A stretch of DNA of 63,139 nucleotides from an uncultured Collinsella sp. (GCA_959600835.1 CAUGNQ010000004.1:1-63139), one strand, 5' to 3'. Numbered from the stretch's first letter, positions 42,509-51,951 are shown. Made by a program: numbers and translations. The notes: generated from the sequence alone by a model not told the origin.

Positions 42509-45500
42509 GCGCCTCACCGCACCCCTGCGCCTTGGCGTTCATGATGAGCATCTGAAGACGGTTCTCCACGTTGGCGAAGCTCACGTCGGGATCGTAGTCG
42601 AGCGGCAGGAACTGCGCCGTGGGATACTGCTCCTTGAGCGCATGGATGAGCCCGCGCCCCACGACATGGTTGGGCAGACACCCGAACGGCTGCAGGATCA
42701 CGAAGTTGCGGCAGCCGCGCTTGGCGTGCTCGAGAATCTCCGCCGGAATCAGCACGCCCTCGCCCGCATCGAACGTATGGTGCAGGATCTTATCGCTCGC
42801 GCGCACGAGCTCGGGCATGCGCGTCGGCGGCTCGTAGAGCGGGCTCGCCGCGCCCAGGCGGTCGCAACGGTCGTGCGCGAGCTCGAACAGGTTGTCCGCC
42901 GTGGCGTACCAGGCCTTTTCGGGCAGCGACAGGTCGACGTGGAACTCGCGCGACTGCGCATGCTTGTAGAAATAGGTCTTGCGGATCACGTCGGTCATGC
43001 GCGCCTCGATGACCTCGAGCCCGTTGTCCTCGAGGTAGCGCTCGATCTCGTGGTTGGCGCCGAGATGGAAATTGAGCAGGTACTCGCCCACGATGAGAAC
43101 GGTCGGATGCGGGTTCGAGCGGTCGTACGGAACGGCGTCCATGATCGCAAGCGCGCGTTTGAAGCCCGTCGCCTGGCCTCTCAGCCCGGAGCGCTCCATG
43201 CCCTCGATAACCTCATCGAGCGCGCGGTCGAACGCAGCGTCCGCCGCGCCCTTCTCGAGCTCGTAGGGACGGATGCGCCTAAGCATGGCCTCGAGGGTAT
43301 CGATCATGGGAAGACCGTAGGCGATCTGGATGCTCGGGCCAAGGCCGAGCTTGAAGCCCGGATGCGCATTGTGGGCATCGACGTCGTCGTTGGTGAGCAC
43401 CGGGACATAGTCGTATCCCGCGTCGTCGAGCGCGCGGCGCAGCAGGGGCATGTAGTGCGTCAGGCGGCAGTCGCCGATATACTTGCCAGTCACCACGGCG
43501 ACGTCGTGCGGGTCGTACTTACCGCTCTCGAGTGCCGCGAGCGCCTCGCCGATCACGATTTGCGCGGGGAAGCAGATGTCGTTGTGCACATAGCGTTTGC
43601 CCAGGCGGATGGCATCCTCGCGCCCGATATCAAGGGCCTCGGCGCGCACGCCCTGATTGCGCATCGCCGCGGTCATGAGCCTGCAGAACGCATGGGAGGT
43701 GTTGGGGACCAGCGCGATCTTGTCGTGCCGGTCGCGCTTGGTGTACTTGACCTTATACGGGTCGTCGAGCGGATGGACCGCGTGCACCCGGGCGCCCTCG
43801 GCACGCTCCTCCGCGCGACGACGGTTGACCGACTCGATAAACGAACGCACGCGAATGCCCATGGGACCGGCGACGTCGCTCTCATCGAGCTTGATCATCA
43901 TCGGAACCTTGGAGCCCATCTCGCCCATCATGCGCGCGATCTCATCGGTGAGATACGCATCGTGGCCGCAGCCGAAGCTGCCCATCTGCACGAGCTCGAG
44001 CTCGGGCGTCGATGCGACGATGACCGCGCACGACAGCATGCGCGCATGGTAGTTGTTCACGATGTCGATGCGGCTGTTGGAAAGATCGACGTTGCAGACC
44101 CCCGGCACCGCATCGGGCGTCAGGACGGGGATGCCGCGCTCAGAGAAGAGCTTGGGCAGCCCGTGGTTGACCAGCGGGTCGTTGTGGTACGGGCGCGAAG
44201 CGATCACCACCGCGTAGCCGCCGTCCTCGCGCACGTTCTCGAGCACCTGCCTGCCGCGCAGCTGCAGCTGGTTCTCAAACGTCTGCTGCGCGCGGTCCGC
44301 CTGCTCGGTCGCCTTGGCAACCAGGTCGGCATCGATATCGAAGGTCTCCTTGCACCACGCCTTGAGCTGGCGGTTTCGGTCGACCTCGTCGTACCAGTGG
44401 AACAGCGGCGTATCGAACGGAACGCCGAAACGCTCCTCCGGGTTATCGGAATTGCGCATCACGTAGGGGTATCCCTTTACGACGGCGCACATCCACTCGC
44501 TGGTAGAGGCGGTGTTTTCGGTGGGCACCGTCGTGATGATGGGCATGAAGATACGGTCGACGCCGGCGTCGACGAGATTGCGGATGTGCCCGTGGACGAG
44601 CTTGGCCGGGAAGCACACGGTGTCGGATGTGACGTGCGCCAGACCGCGCTCGTACATCGCCTTGGTGCTGCGTCCCGAGACGCGCACCTTAAAGCCGAGC
44701 GTGCTGAAGAACGTCGACCAGAACGGCATGGTGTCCCAGAACTCGAGCACACGGGGAATGCCGATCGTGACATCGCGCCCCCCGCAGACGGGAACCGTGG
44801 GGCACGACTCGAACAGCAGCTTCTCGCGGTCGACAAAGAGATTGGGGGCAGCCGCGGTCCGGTCGCGCCCCGTGCCGGGTGCCTGTGCCTCGCAAGCACC
44901 CTGCGGACGCAGCTCCTCCGCCGCGGGAACCTCGCGCACGAGCTCATCCCATGAGATGGCGCCGCCGCGCGGGCAGCGATTGCCCGTGACGTAAAGCGAG
45001 CCGTCGCCAAATGCCACGACCGCGCGCTGGCAGCGGTTGTTGCACCGACGGCAGGTAACGCCGCCGAACTCGCGATGCTCGAAGCGCTCCACGGCATCGA
45101 GCCCGATAAACGACGTGCCGGCGTCGCCCTTGCGGCATTCCTCGCGCGCGAGCAGGGCGATACCGATAGCGCCCATCAGCCCCGGGTGGGGCGCACGCGT
45201 GACGGGTTTGCCCAGATACTGCTCGAATGCGCGCAGCACCGCGTCGTTTCGGAACGTGCCGCCCTGAACGACGACTTTGTCGCCCAGACGGTTGAGATTT
45301 GAAACGCGAATGACCTTGGTGAACACGTTCTCGATAATCGAACGGCAGAGACCGGCCATGATGTCGCCCGGACCCTTACCGCGCCGCTGCTCGGAAACGA
45401 CGCTGCTGTTCATGAACACCGTGCAGCGGCTGCCGAGAACGGCGGGGGCTTTGGACGAAAATGCCTCGGTCGCGATATCCTCAACGGCTATTCCGAGGTT

Positions 45501-46931
45501 TTTGGCAAAACCCTCGAGGAACGAGCCGCAGCCCGCAGAGCACGCCTCGTTGACGACGATATCGGTCAGCACGCCGTGGTTGAGCCAGATGGCCTTCATA
45601 TCCTGTCCGCCGATGTCGAGCACGAAGGTCGCATCGGGAACGCATGCGCACGCGGCGCGGGCGTGCGCGACCGTCTCGACCGTATGGTAGTCGGCGTAGA
45701 ACGCGCGCGCGAAAAGCTCCTCGCCGTATCCCGTGGTGCCCACGGCATCGATCGCAAGCGTGACTCCCGCTGTCTCCCAGCGGTTCTTCAAGCTGACAAG
45801 ACCCTGTTGGGCGACGTCGAGCGGTCTGCCGTTATTAGACGCGTAGAACGAATCGACAAGCTCACCCGCCTCATCGACCAGGGCGAACTTGGTCGTCGTG
45901 CTCCCCGAATCGATACCGAGCGCCACACGCACCGTCTCTCCGGGCGCATACGTATCCGGACCCTTTGCCGGCGTCTCTTTGCCATGGCGTGCCGTAAAAT
46001 CCGCCTGCTCGGCAGGTGTGGCAAAAAAGGGCTGGGCAAGACGTCCCTCCCCGCTTGCGGGCGCGACCGTCTCGAGCTTATCCAGCCGGACAAAAGCGTC
46101 GGGAAGGTCGATCGGTTGGGACGATGCGAACATGTCGGTCAGCGACAGGGCGGCACCGCGCGCGACCATGATCTGCGGATCGCGCGGGACGATAACCTGA
46201 TCGTCCGATAGATTCAGTTGCTCCCGGAACACGCGGACCAGCGTGGGGTTGTAGGCGAGCGTACCGCCCTCGAAGATTACCGGCGGCTCGATGTCGATAC
46301 CCTGGGCCAGACCGCCGATCGTTTGGCGGGCGACCGCGTGAAGCGCCGAAAGCGCCAGGTCGGTGGTAGGAATGCCCTCGTTGAGCAGCGGCTGGATATC
46401 GGTCTTTGCGTACACGCCGCAGCGGCCCGAGACCTCGTGGACGGTCGTTCCCCGGCTTGCGAGCTGCTCGAACTCGCCCGATTCGGTGCCGACCCCCATG
46501 AGCTTTGCCATCTCGTCGATAAATGCACCGGTACCGCCTGCGCACGAACCGTTCATGCGCATGTCGGCAACCTCGATGTCTCCCTTATCGTTGGTGCGGA
46601 AGAAGATCATCTTGGCGTCTTGGCCGCCCAGCTCGATGGCGCAGCGCGTCTGCGGATAGAACCTGCTGATCGCGAGCGCGTTGGCGACCACCTCCTGAAC
46701 GTACGAGGCGCCCAGCGCGGTCGCGATATCGCGCGCACCCGAGCCGGTCACCGCAACGCGCAGCGACTCATGGGGAAAGCGCTCGGCGAGCTCGCCGAGC
46801 ATGGCGCGCACGCTCGCTGTCTGACACGCCCCGTGGCGGCGATATCCCCACCACGCCTCGGTCATATCCTCGTGCATCGCGTAAACTTTGGTCGTCGTCG
46901 ACCCTACGTCCAGTCCTACTAGCAACGCCAT
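42492..46931 (-). CDS. 2-hydroxyacyl-CoA dehydratase activase-like fusion
   Basis: A 1479-residue protein. Two BcrAD_BadFG-type ASKHA ATPase modules are visible at about 1-270 (GLDVGSTTTKV, SCAGGTGAFIDE) and 330-600 (GIDSGSTTTKF, ACSAGCGSF). A CRRCNNRC cluster follows near 645. The rest resembles DUF2229 and HgdB-like dehydratase parts (IGIPRVLEF, CFPAKLVHGHI). In known pairs, an activase with a [4Fe-4S] cluster passes an electron to the dehydratase; here activator- and dehydratase-like parts are in one chain. The reaction is unknown. Confidence 0.85.
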   Translation of the reverse strand: MALLVGLDVGSTTTKVYAMHEDMTEAWWGYRRHGACQTASVRAMLGELAERFPHESLRVAVTGSGARDIATALGASYVQEVVANALAISRFYPQTRCAIELGGQDAKMIFFRTNDKGDIEVADMRMNGSCAGGTGAFIDEMAKLMGVGTESGEFEQLASRGTTVHEVSGRCGVYAKTDIQPLLNEGIPTTDLALSALHAVARQTIGGLAQGIDIEPPVIFEGGTLAYNPTLVRVFREQLNLSDDQVIVPRDPQIMVARGAALSLTDMFASSQPIDLPDAFVRLDKLETVAPASGEGRLAQPFFATPAEQADFTARHGKETPAKGPDTYAPGETVRVALGIDSGSTTTKFALVDEAGELVDSFYASNNGRPLDVAQQGLVSLKNRWETAGVTLAIDAVGTTGYGEELFARAFYADYHTVETVAHARAACACVPDATFVLDIGGQDMKAIWLNHGVLTDIVVNEACSAGCGSFLEGFAKNLGIAVEDIATEAFSSKAPAVLGSRCTVFMNSSVVSEQRRGKGPGDIMAGLCRSIIENVFTKVIRVSNLNRLGDKVVVQGGTFRNDAVLRAFEQYLGKPVTRAPHPGLMGAIGIALLAREECRKGDAGTSFIGLDAVERFEHREFGGVTCRRCNNRCQRAVVAFGDGSLYVTGNRCPRGGAISWDELVREVPAAEELRPQGACEAQAPGTGRDRTAAAPNLFVDREKLLFESCPTVPVCGGRDVTIGIPRVLEFWDTMPFWSTFFSTLGFKVRVSGRSTKAMYERGLAHVTSDTVCFPAKLVHGHIRNLVDAGVDRIFMPIITTVPTENTASTSEWMCAVVKGYPYVMRNSDNPEERFGVPFDTPLFHWYDEVDRNRQLKAWCKETFDIDADLVAKATEQADRAQQTFENQLQLRGRQVLENVREDGGYAVVIASRPYHNDPLVNHGLPKLFSERGIPVLTPDAVPGVCNVDLSNSRIDIVNNYHARMLSCAVIVASTPELELVQMGSFGCGHDAYLTDEIARMMGEMGSKVPMMIKLDESDVAGPMGIRVRSFIESVNRRRAEERAEGARVHAVHPLDDPYKVKYTKRDRHDKIALVPNTSHAFCRLMTAAMRNQGVRAEALDIGREDAIRLGKRYVHNDICFPAQIVIGEALAALESGKYDPHDVAVVTGKYIGDCRLTHYMPLLRRALDDAGYDYVPVLTNDDVDAHNAHPGFKLGLGPSIQIAYGLPMIDTLEAMLRRIRPYELEKGAADAAFDRALDEVIEGMERSGLRGQATGFKRALAIMDAVPYDRSNPHPTVLIVGEYLLNFHLGANHEIERYLEDNGLEVIEARMTDVIRKTYFYKHAQSREFHVDLSLPEKAWYATADNLFELAHDRCDRLGAASPLYEPPTRMPELVRASDKILHHTFDAGEGVLIPAEILEHAKRGCRNFVILQPFGCLPNHVVGRGLIHALKEQYPTAQFLPLDYDPDVSFANVENRLQMLIMNAKAQGCGEAHGETA

Positions 46932-46980
46932 AATGCTCCGTCTCTCGCATTTTTCCTGCTAGAGATATACCACTCTACGT

Positions 46981-47001
46981 AATACAACAGACTGTTGTAT
47001 T
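46981..47001. promoter_or_regulatory. 21-bp palindromic operator of the activase-TetR operon
   Basis: AATACAACAG-A-CTGTTGTATT is a perfect 10+1+10 palindrome 50 nt upstream of the activase start. Its position and symmetry fit a TetR dimer site. Confidence 0.75.
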
Positions 47002-47013
47002 TAAACTCCGTAT

Positions 47014-47046
47014 AAAAAGCGGCTGCCGAAACGCTTCAGCAGCCGC
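47014..47046 (-). terminator. Terminator after the DUF2798 gene
   Basis: GCGGCTGC pairs with GCAGCCGC and is followed by TTTTTATA on the minus strand. It lies 167 nt after the stop and directly precedes the activase promoter. Confidence 0.85.
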
Positions 47047-47212
47047 CGAATGCACCAACAGATTCTTCTGCGCGCTAGCACGTCGGGCAACGGAGCAGCA
47101 CGGGCCCTCCGGTCATGCGCACCGCTCACGCCCGCGATGTCGCCGAGAGAGCTATCCACGCTTAGGGCTCCAACCAAGCAAGTCGCCCGCGCTCAGCAGA
47201 TCCCTAAGCGAG

Positions 47213-47761
47213 CTACTCGCACTCAGGAGCCATAGCCTGCTCCAAGAGCTCGGCATGCTCCTCCTCGAAAACCGTCCCCACAGGGAAGGCGCGACGGAAG
47301 ACGAAGTGGGAAATCGGACCGGCTACCAAAAGGTTCCACGGCAGCGCCATCACAAAATTATGCGGGATGTTGATCATCCAGATCGCAGGCACGGAATACA
47401 GGTTCGCAAGGATGCCGCCGGGCATGTGCGTCAGACCCTCGCAGGCACCGTACAGCGACATGATGATGACCATGGGAACGACCATGCAGGAGCTGACGGC
47501 GAGCGTCATGGCAAGTGGCGAGCTCTTGCCCGGCGTGACCAAGTACTTAAAGGCGAAACCCTTGGCGAGCGGGCTGGCGACGAACCAGTCGCAGCACATG
47601 GCAAAAATGTAGGCAACGGGGAAGCCGAGCCACGCAGCGGCAACGACCTCGCCGTTGATGGCCCCGTGCTGCAGGGCAACGTTGTAGATGCTCATCCAGA
47701 GCACCATGCAAAAGCACATGATAAAGGTGAACAGCAGGCTCTCTCGTTTGTTGATAGGCAT
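47213..47761 (-). CDS. DUF2798-type membrane protein
   Basis: A 182-residue protein with about five hydrophobic segments containing MCFCMVLWMSIYN and the second-half repeat (AVSSCMVVPMVIIMSLYG). DUF2798 proteins have two similar halves, as seen here. The start at 47761 follows AGAGGA at a long spacing. A terminator hairpin lies 45 nt upstream on the same strand. The role is unknown. Confidence 0.82.
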   Translation of the reverse strand: MPINKRESLLFTFIMCFCMVLWMSIYNVALQHGAINGEVVAAAWLGFPVAYIFAMCCDWFVASPLAKGFAFKYLVTPGKSSPLAMTLAVSSCMVVPMVIIMSLYGACEGLTHMPGGILANLYSVPAIWMINIPHNFVMALPWNLLVAGPISHFVFRRAFPVGTVFEEEHAELLEQAMAPECE

Positions 47762-47805
47762 AAAGGGCAGATTCCTCTCTGTGTTGTACCGCGGCGCCAC
47801 GCAAC

Positions 47806-47855
47806 AAAAACGGGCGGGCAAGATGGAGCTGTTGGAACTTCATCTCGCCCGCCCG
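47806..47855 (-). terminator. Intrinsic terminator after the ThrE-like gene
   Basis: CGGGCGGGC and CATCT pair with their complements over 14 bp, and the minus strand continues TTTTT. It could end the ThrE-like transcript or act as an attenuator for the DUF2798 gene. The 313-nt stretch 47762-48074 holds this, a 67-bp palindrome and a stop-codon hairpin and no gene. Confidence 0.8.
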
Positions 47856-47971
47856 TGGTACGCGCGTCTGCGACTACTTATGTGGTGGAACCAGCCTAGC
47901 ACGAAACGCATGCGCTTCGTAAGCGTTGAGTTTATGAAGATGCAGGGCACCGATAATCCCCCGACCCCATA

Positions 47972-48038
47972 AGTTGCGGTGGAATACGGACTGTTTTGAC
48001 CCTTTAAGCAGCAATTCAGTCCCTATTTCACCGCAACT
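47972..48038. repeat. 67-bp palindromic repeat, AGTTGCGGTG family (copy 2)
   Basis: AGTTGCGGTGGAATACGGAC pairs with GTCCCTATTTCACCGCAACT. It has the same length as the copy at 4093-4159 and the same outer arms, while the central 30 nt differ. Confidence 0.75.
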
Positions 48039-48041
48039 CAT

Positions 48042-48077
48042 TTGGCGCAAAGTGACCTGTCCCCCTTGTACCAATTA
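48042..48077 (-). repeat. Stop-codon hairpin repeat, GGGGACAGGTCA loop
   Basis: TTGGTACAAG pairs imperfectly with CTTTGCGCCAA around GGGGACAGGTCA. It directly abuts the TAA of the ThrE-like gene and is followed by the 67-bp palindrome. The stem is weaker than in other copies. Confidence 0.65.
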
Positions 48078-49643
48078 GCTGGTGTGGCGCCAGCGAGGGT
48101 CGGTGAGAGTTCTCGCCACACCCAGCCCAACGGGCAGAAACGCTACGATGAGCACTGCGCGCACAAACCAGCCGAGCATATTGACTGTGTCGAAGGTGCA
48201 CATGTAATACATAGAGCGATAGAGATACAGACCGGGCACCATAATGACAATCGAAGGCACCGTGAGGGCGATGCGCGGGTAGGTGAGCTTGACTTCAGCC
48301 AAGCTTGCGAGCAGCCCCGATACCAGCGCGCCGATAAACGCTGCTGCCTCGGGAGGCATTCCCGTGCTGAGGCCCAGGAAGGGAATCATCGTCGGCGCAT
48401 CGACAAGGGTCAGACGCAGGGTATTGGACACGGCACCGATCAACCCAGCTGCCGCGGCCATCTTTACCGGGCTGTTGAACATCACCGAGAAGCCGAATAC
48501 GCCAACGAAGCTCATCACCACGCGCAGGAGCGTAAGGGCAAGCGGCGAAAGGCCCAGCGGGGCAAAGTCGTCCGGCGCTAGGCCAACACACTCGGCAACC
48601 ATCCAACCTACGAGGGTCGCCATCACAATAATCGATACGGCATATGAAAGGCGCTCGATACCGCTTCGCATGTCGAGCTTAGCGATGTCGAGGCCTGCCG
48701 TAATGAGCGGAAAGCCGGGAATCACAAAGAGCATGGCGCCGATATAGCCTTCTTGGTGCGACATTGCCCCCGGTATGACCTGGCCAAGGCCGAGCAATGC
48801 CAGCAGATACGAAACGCAAGCGAGCGCAACGCCGGTCGTCAGCGCGCTGAACTGACCAAGGCCCTGCTTGAGAATATGGGAGCGAGCAAAATTGCCGACA
48901 CCAGCGCCTACGAACGCGCAGGCCATCTCGATAGGGCCGCCGCCGAGCAAAAAGACGAAGGCGCCACAAGCACAGGCCGCCGCAAGGCCCTGTTGCCAGG
49001 GAGCGTAATCGGGCTTTGAGCTCTCAACGGTCTTGAGCATCTCGTGGTATTCGTGCACGGTAAACCGGCGCCCGTAAATCTCGATTTCCTTTAAGAAGCT
49101 CTCCATCATCCAGATGCGATGGGTATTGACTCCCGTTGTGGGCAGGCTGACAACCTCGTTAAAGCAGTGGCCATCTTCGATGCAGGTGCACTCAAACGAC
49201 AGGAGACTCAGGTCGACGTGAATCGTGACGCCGAGCACGTCAGCAACACGATTCATGGTATCGCGCACGCGCCAGGCACCCGTTCCGCTCGCGAGCATAA
49301 GCATACCGGTGCGGCAGATGATGGATGATTTATCGGTGAGCGGCGCATCGACGGCAAGTTCATCGCCTGCCGTCACGATCTGGTGCCAGTCAGTTTTCAT
49401 ATGGAGCGCGCCGGCACGGACACCGTGGTGCATGGGGGCTCTCGAAAGCAGCGAGTCAAGGCGCGAAGACTGTGGGGGCTCCGCCGATTCGCCCTCGTCC
49501 TCGTCGGGCTCTTCATCGATCAGATCAAAGGAATCAAGCGGCGCTGGCTCGCGACGGTCGATCAGCTCCTCGTCCTCATCATCAAAGTAATTGAACTGAT
49601 CGAGCATGTCCTCTTCGATAGCACGCTCGCTCGCATCGTCCAT
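48075..49643 (-). CDS. ThrE-like threonine/serine exporter
   Basis: A 522-residue membrane protein combining the ThrE (PF06738) and ThrE_2-type parts, with about ten hydrophobic segments from residue 210 on. Related carriers export threonine and serine. The first ~70 residues are very acidic (DDEDEELIDRREP, DEEPDEDEGESAE) and look disordered. The start has GGGAG upstream. It stands alone. Confidence 0.88.
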   Translation of the reverse strand: MDDASERAIEEDMLDQFNYFDDEDEELIDRREPAPLDSFDLIDEEPDEDEGESAEPPQSSRLDSLLSRAPMHHGVRAGALHMKTDWHQIVTAGDELAVDAPLTDKSSIICRTGMLMLASGTGAWRVRDTMNRVADVLGVTIHVDLSLLSFECTCIEDGHCFNEVVSLPTTGVNTHRIWMMESFLKEIEIYGRRFTVHEYHEMLKTVESSKPDYAPWQQGLAAACACGAFVFLLGGGPIEMACAFVGAGVGNFARSHILKQGLGQFSALTTGVALACVSYLLALLGLGQVIPGAMSHQEGYIGAMLFVIPGFPLITAGLDIAKLDMRSGIERLSYAVSIIVMATLVGWMVAECVGLAPDDFAPLGLSPLALTLLRVVMSFVGVFGFSVMFNSPVKMAAAAGLIGAVSNTLRLTLVDAPTMIPFLGLSTGMPPEAAAFIGALVSGLLASLAEVKLTYPRIALTVPSIVIMVPGLYLYRSMYYMCTFDTVNMLGWFVRAVLIVAFLPVGLGVARTLTDPRWRHTS

Positions 49644-49824
49644 CCCGGTGCTCCCTTCCTATCGACTAACCCCCATCCTAGACAGCGACGGCTAAAGGAA
49701 ACATAAAAGAGACGGCTGTCATGCGAGCCATGTGTGCAATAGCCGTTGGGTAGTCGTTTGAGAACGCCCCCAATGACTATTGACGGCCAAGGCAACGCCG
49801 ATGCTATGGCACCGACAGCGAAAA

Positions 49825-49961
49825 CCCGCCAGAGCGAGCAAGGTGCCTTGAAACGAGGCGGCATTGACCTTTTGGTCATGCCGCCGAAGTTGAAAGGCAG
49901 ATTGCCGCTCTGGCGGGCTTGCAGCGTCGAGCAGTTACGGCGTTTGGTAAAACGCCGTAAC
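49825..49961 (-). ncRNA. Conserved nested-stem element directly after lysS (copy A)
   Basis: On the plus strand: outer stem CCCGCCAGAGCG/CGCTCTGGCGGG (49825-49836/49906-49917), CAA/TTG, a TGCCTT/AAGGCA stem (49844-49849/49894-49899), an inner hairpin 49857-49885, then the fixed TGCAGCGTCGAG and a hairpin GTTACGGCGTTT/AAACGCCGTAAC (49934-49961) with GGTA loop. It begins three bases after the lysS TAG. Copy B at 54466-54601 keeps the fold with different pairs. It is either a 3' UTR RNA or a structured repeat. The rest of the 321-nt gap holds the ThrE-like gene's promoter region. Confidence 0.6.
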
Positions 49962-49964
49962 CCC

Positions 49965-51929
49965 CTAGTACATCTTTGCGCCGGCGGGGATGGAAGCGTC
50001 GAGCTGGATCAGGTTGAGGCGCTCCTCGCCCTCCTCCACGTGGATGGCGCTGATCAGCATACCGCAGCTGGGAATACCCATCATCTTGCGCGGAGGCAGG
50101 TTGGTGATGGCGAGCAAGGTCTTGCCGACCAGGTCCTCGGGCTCGTAATAAGCGTGAATACCGGAGAGGATGGTGCGGTCGGTACCGGTACCGTCGTCGA
50201 GCGTAAAGTTCAGCAGCTTCTTGGACTTCTTGACGGCCTCGCATGCCTTGACCTTCACAGCGCGGAAATCGCTCTTGGAGAAGGTATCGAAGTCGACGAA
50301 CTCCTCGAACAGCGGCTCAACGGCGATCTTGGAATAGTCGAGCGTGGGCTTGAGCGGCTTGACGAACGGGCTTGCGGCGTTGCCGGCCTCGGCAGCCTTG
50401 GCAGCGGCGGCACCGGACTGGAAACCCTTCTCGGGCTTCATGTGCGGGAACAGCAGGACGTCGCGAATGGAAGCCTGGTTGGTGAGCAGCATGACCACGC
50501 GGTCGATGCCGATGCCGATGCCGCCCGCGGGAGGCATACCGTACTCGAGGGCGCGCACGTAGTCCTCGTCGTACTCCATAGCCTCGTCGTCGCCGCCCGC
50601 CTTCTCGGCCATCTGGGCGGCAAAGCGCTCGGCCTGGTCGACCGGATCGTTGAGCTCGGAGAATGCGTTGGCGTACTCGTGGCCGGCGATGACCAGCTCA
50701 AAGCGGTGCGTCAGGCGCGGATCGTCCTCAAAACGCTTGGCAAGCGGGCTGACCTCGATGGGGTAATCGCATACGAAGGTCGGGTTGACGATGGTGTCCT
50801 CGCCCAGCTCATCGTAAATCTCGGCGATGATCTTGCCAGCAGTCCACTCGGGCTTAATCTCCAGGCCCTTCTCGCGTGCGGCGGCGGCAAGCTCCTCGAC
50901 CGGCGTGTCGATGGTGACCTGCTTGCCGAGCACGTCCGAGACGATGTCGGTCATGGGACGGCTTGCCCACTCACCGGAAAGATCGATGGTCTGACCCTGG
51001 TACTCAATGACCTCGGGGTTGCCGATGGCCTTGTTGGCAGCCTTGATGACACCCTGGGCGAGCGCCTTCATGCCCTCGAGGTCGGAGAAGGCACGGTAGG
51101 CCTCCATCGTGGTGAACTCGGGGTTGTGGGTAAGGTCCATGCCCTCGTTACGGAAGATGCGGCCAATCTCGAAGACACGCTCAAAGCCACCGACGATGCA
51201 GCGCTTGAGGTGCAGCTCGGTAGCAATGCGCAGGTAGCACTCTTGATCGAGCGCGTTGAAGTGCGTGATGAACGGCTTAGCCGTAGCGCCACCCTGGATA
51301 GTCTGCAGAATGGGGGTCTCGACCTCCATGTAGCCGTCGGACTCCATAAAGCGGCGGAAAGTGGAGAGAATCTGCGAGCGCTTGCGGAAGGTCTCGCGAA
51401 CATCGTCGTTGGCAATCAGGTCGACATAGCGCTGACGATAACGGGTCTCCTTATCGGAAAGACCGTGGAACTTCTCGGGCAACGGACGAACAGCCTTGGA
51501 GAGCAGGGTCGCACTCTTGGGGGCAACGGAGAGCTGGCCGCGCTTGGTGCGAACAACCACGCCGGTCACGCCCAGGATGTCACCAAGGTCGAGAGCCTTG
51601 AGCGTATTCCAAGCTGCCTCGTCCATGTCGTTGATGCGGCAGAACAGCTGAATCTCGGCGGTAGCGTCGCGCACGACGATAAACATGATCTTGCCCTGAC
51701 CGCGCTTGGCGACCACGCGGCCGCCGATCTTCACAACGTCCTCGGTGTCCACGCCATCGGCGAGATCGGCATACTTAGCCTCAATGTCGACGACATAGTC
51801 CTCAATCTCGGAGTGCTCGGGATAGGGGTTCTGGCCCGCCTCGAACAGGGCGGCGCGCTTTGCCAGACGCGTGGCGCGCTCGTCGTTGAGCGTCGAGGCC
51901 TGATCGGCGACGTTCTGGTTCTCTGCCAT
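49965..51929 (-). CDS. lysS: Lysyl-tRNA synthetase with C-terminal tRNA-binding domain
   Basis: A 654-residue class II LysRS. The N-terminal OB-fold anticodon domain and class II motifs (FRNEGMD, GIGIGIDRVVM) cover residues up to ~500. About 125 extra residues at the C-terminus (about 530-654) with FSKSDFRAVKV, TLDDGTGTDRTILSGI and NLPPRKMMGIPSCGM match the Trbp111/MetRS-C tRNA-binding domain. Most LysRS lack it. It probably improves tRNA capture. GAGGAG precedes the ATG. A structured repeat starts right after the TAG. Confidence 0.95.
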   Translation of the reverse strand: MAENQNVADQASTLNDERATRLAKRAALFEAGQNPYPEHSEIEDYVVDIEAKYADLADGVDTEDVVKIGGRVVAKRGQGKIMFIVVRDATAEIQLFCRINDMDEAAWNTLKALDLGDILGVTGVVVRTKRGQLSVAPKSATLLSKAVRPLPEKFHGLSDKETRYRQRYVDLIANDDVRETFRKRSQILSTFRRFMESDGYMEVETPILQTIQGGATAKPFITHFNALDQECYLRIATELHLKRCIVGGFERVFEIGRIFRNEGMDLTHNPEFTTMEAYRAFSDLEGMKALAQGVIKAANKAIGNPEVIEYQGQTIDLSGEWASRPMTDIVSDVLGKQVTIDTPVEELAAAAREKGLEIKPEWTAGKIIAEIYDELGEDTIVNPTFVCDYPIEVSPLAKRFEDDPRLTHRFELVIAGHEYANAFSELNDPVDQAERFAAQMAEKAGGDDEAMEYDEDYVRALEYGMPPAGGIGIGIDRVVMLLTNQASIRDVLLFPHMKPEKGFQSGAAAAKAAEAGNAASPFVKPLKPTLDYSKIAVEPLFEEFVDFDTFSKSDFRAVKVKACEAVKKSKKLLNFTLDDGTGTDRTILSGIHAYYEPEDLVGKTLLAITNLPPRKMMGIPSCGMLISAIHVEEGEERLNLIQLDASIPAGAKMY

Positions 51930-51951
51930 AAGTTAGCTCCTCAAACTAAAA

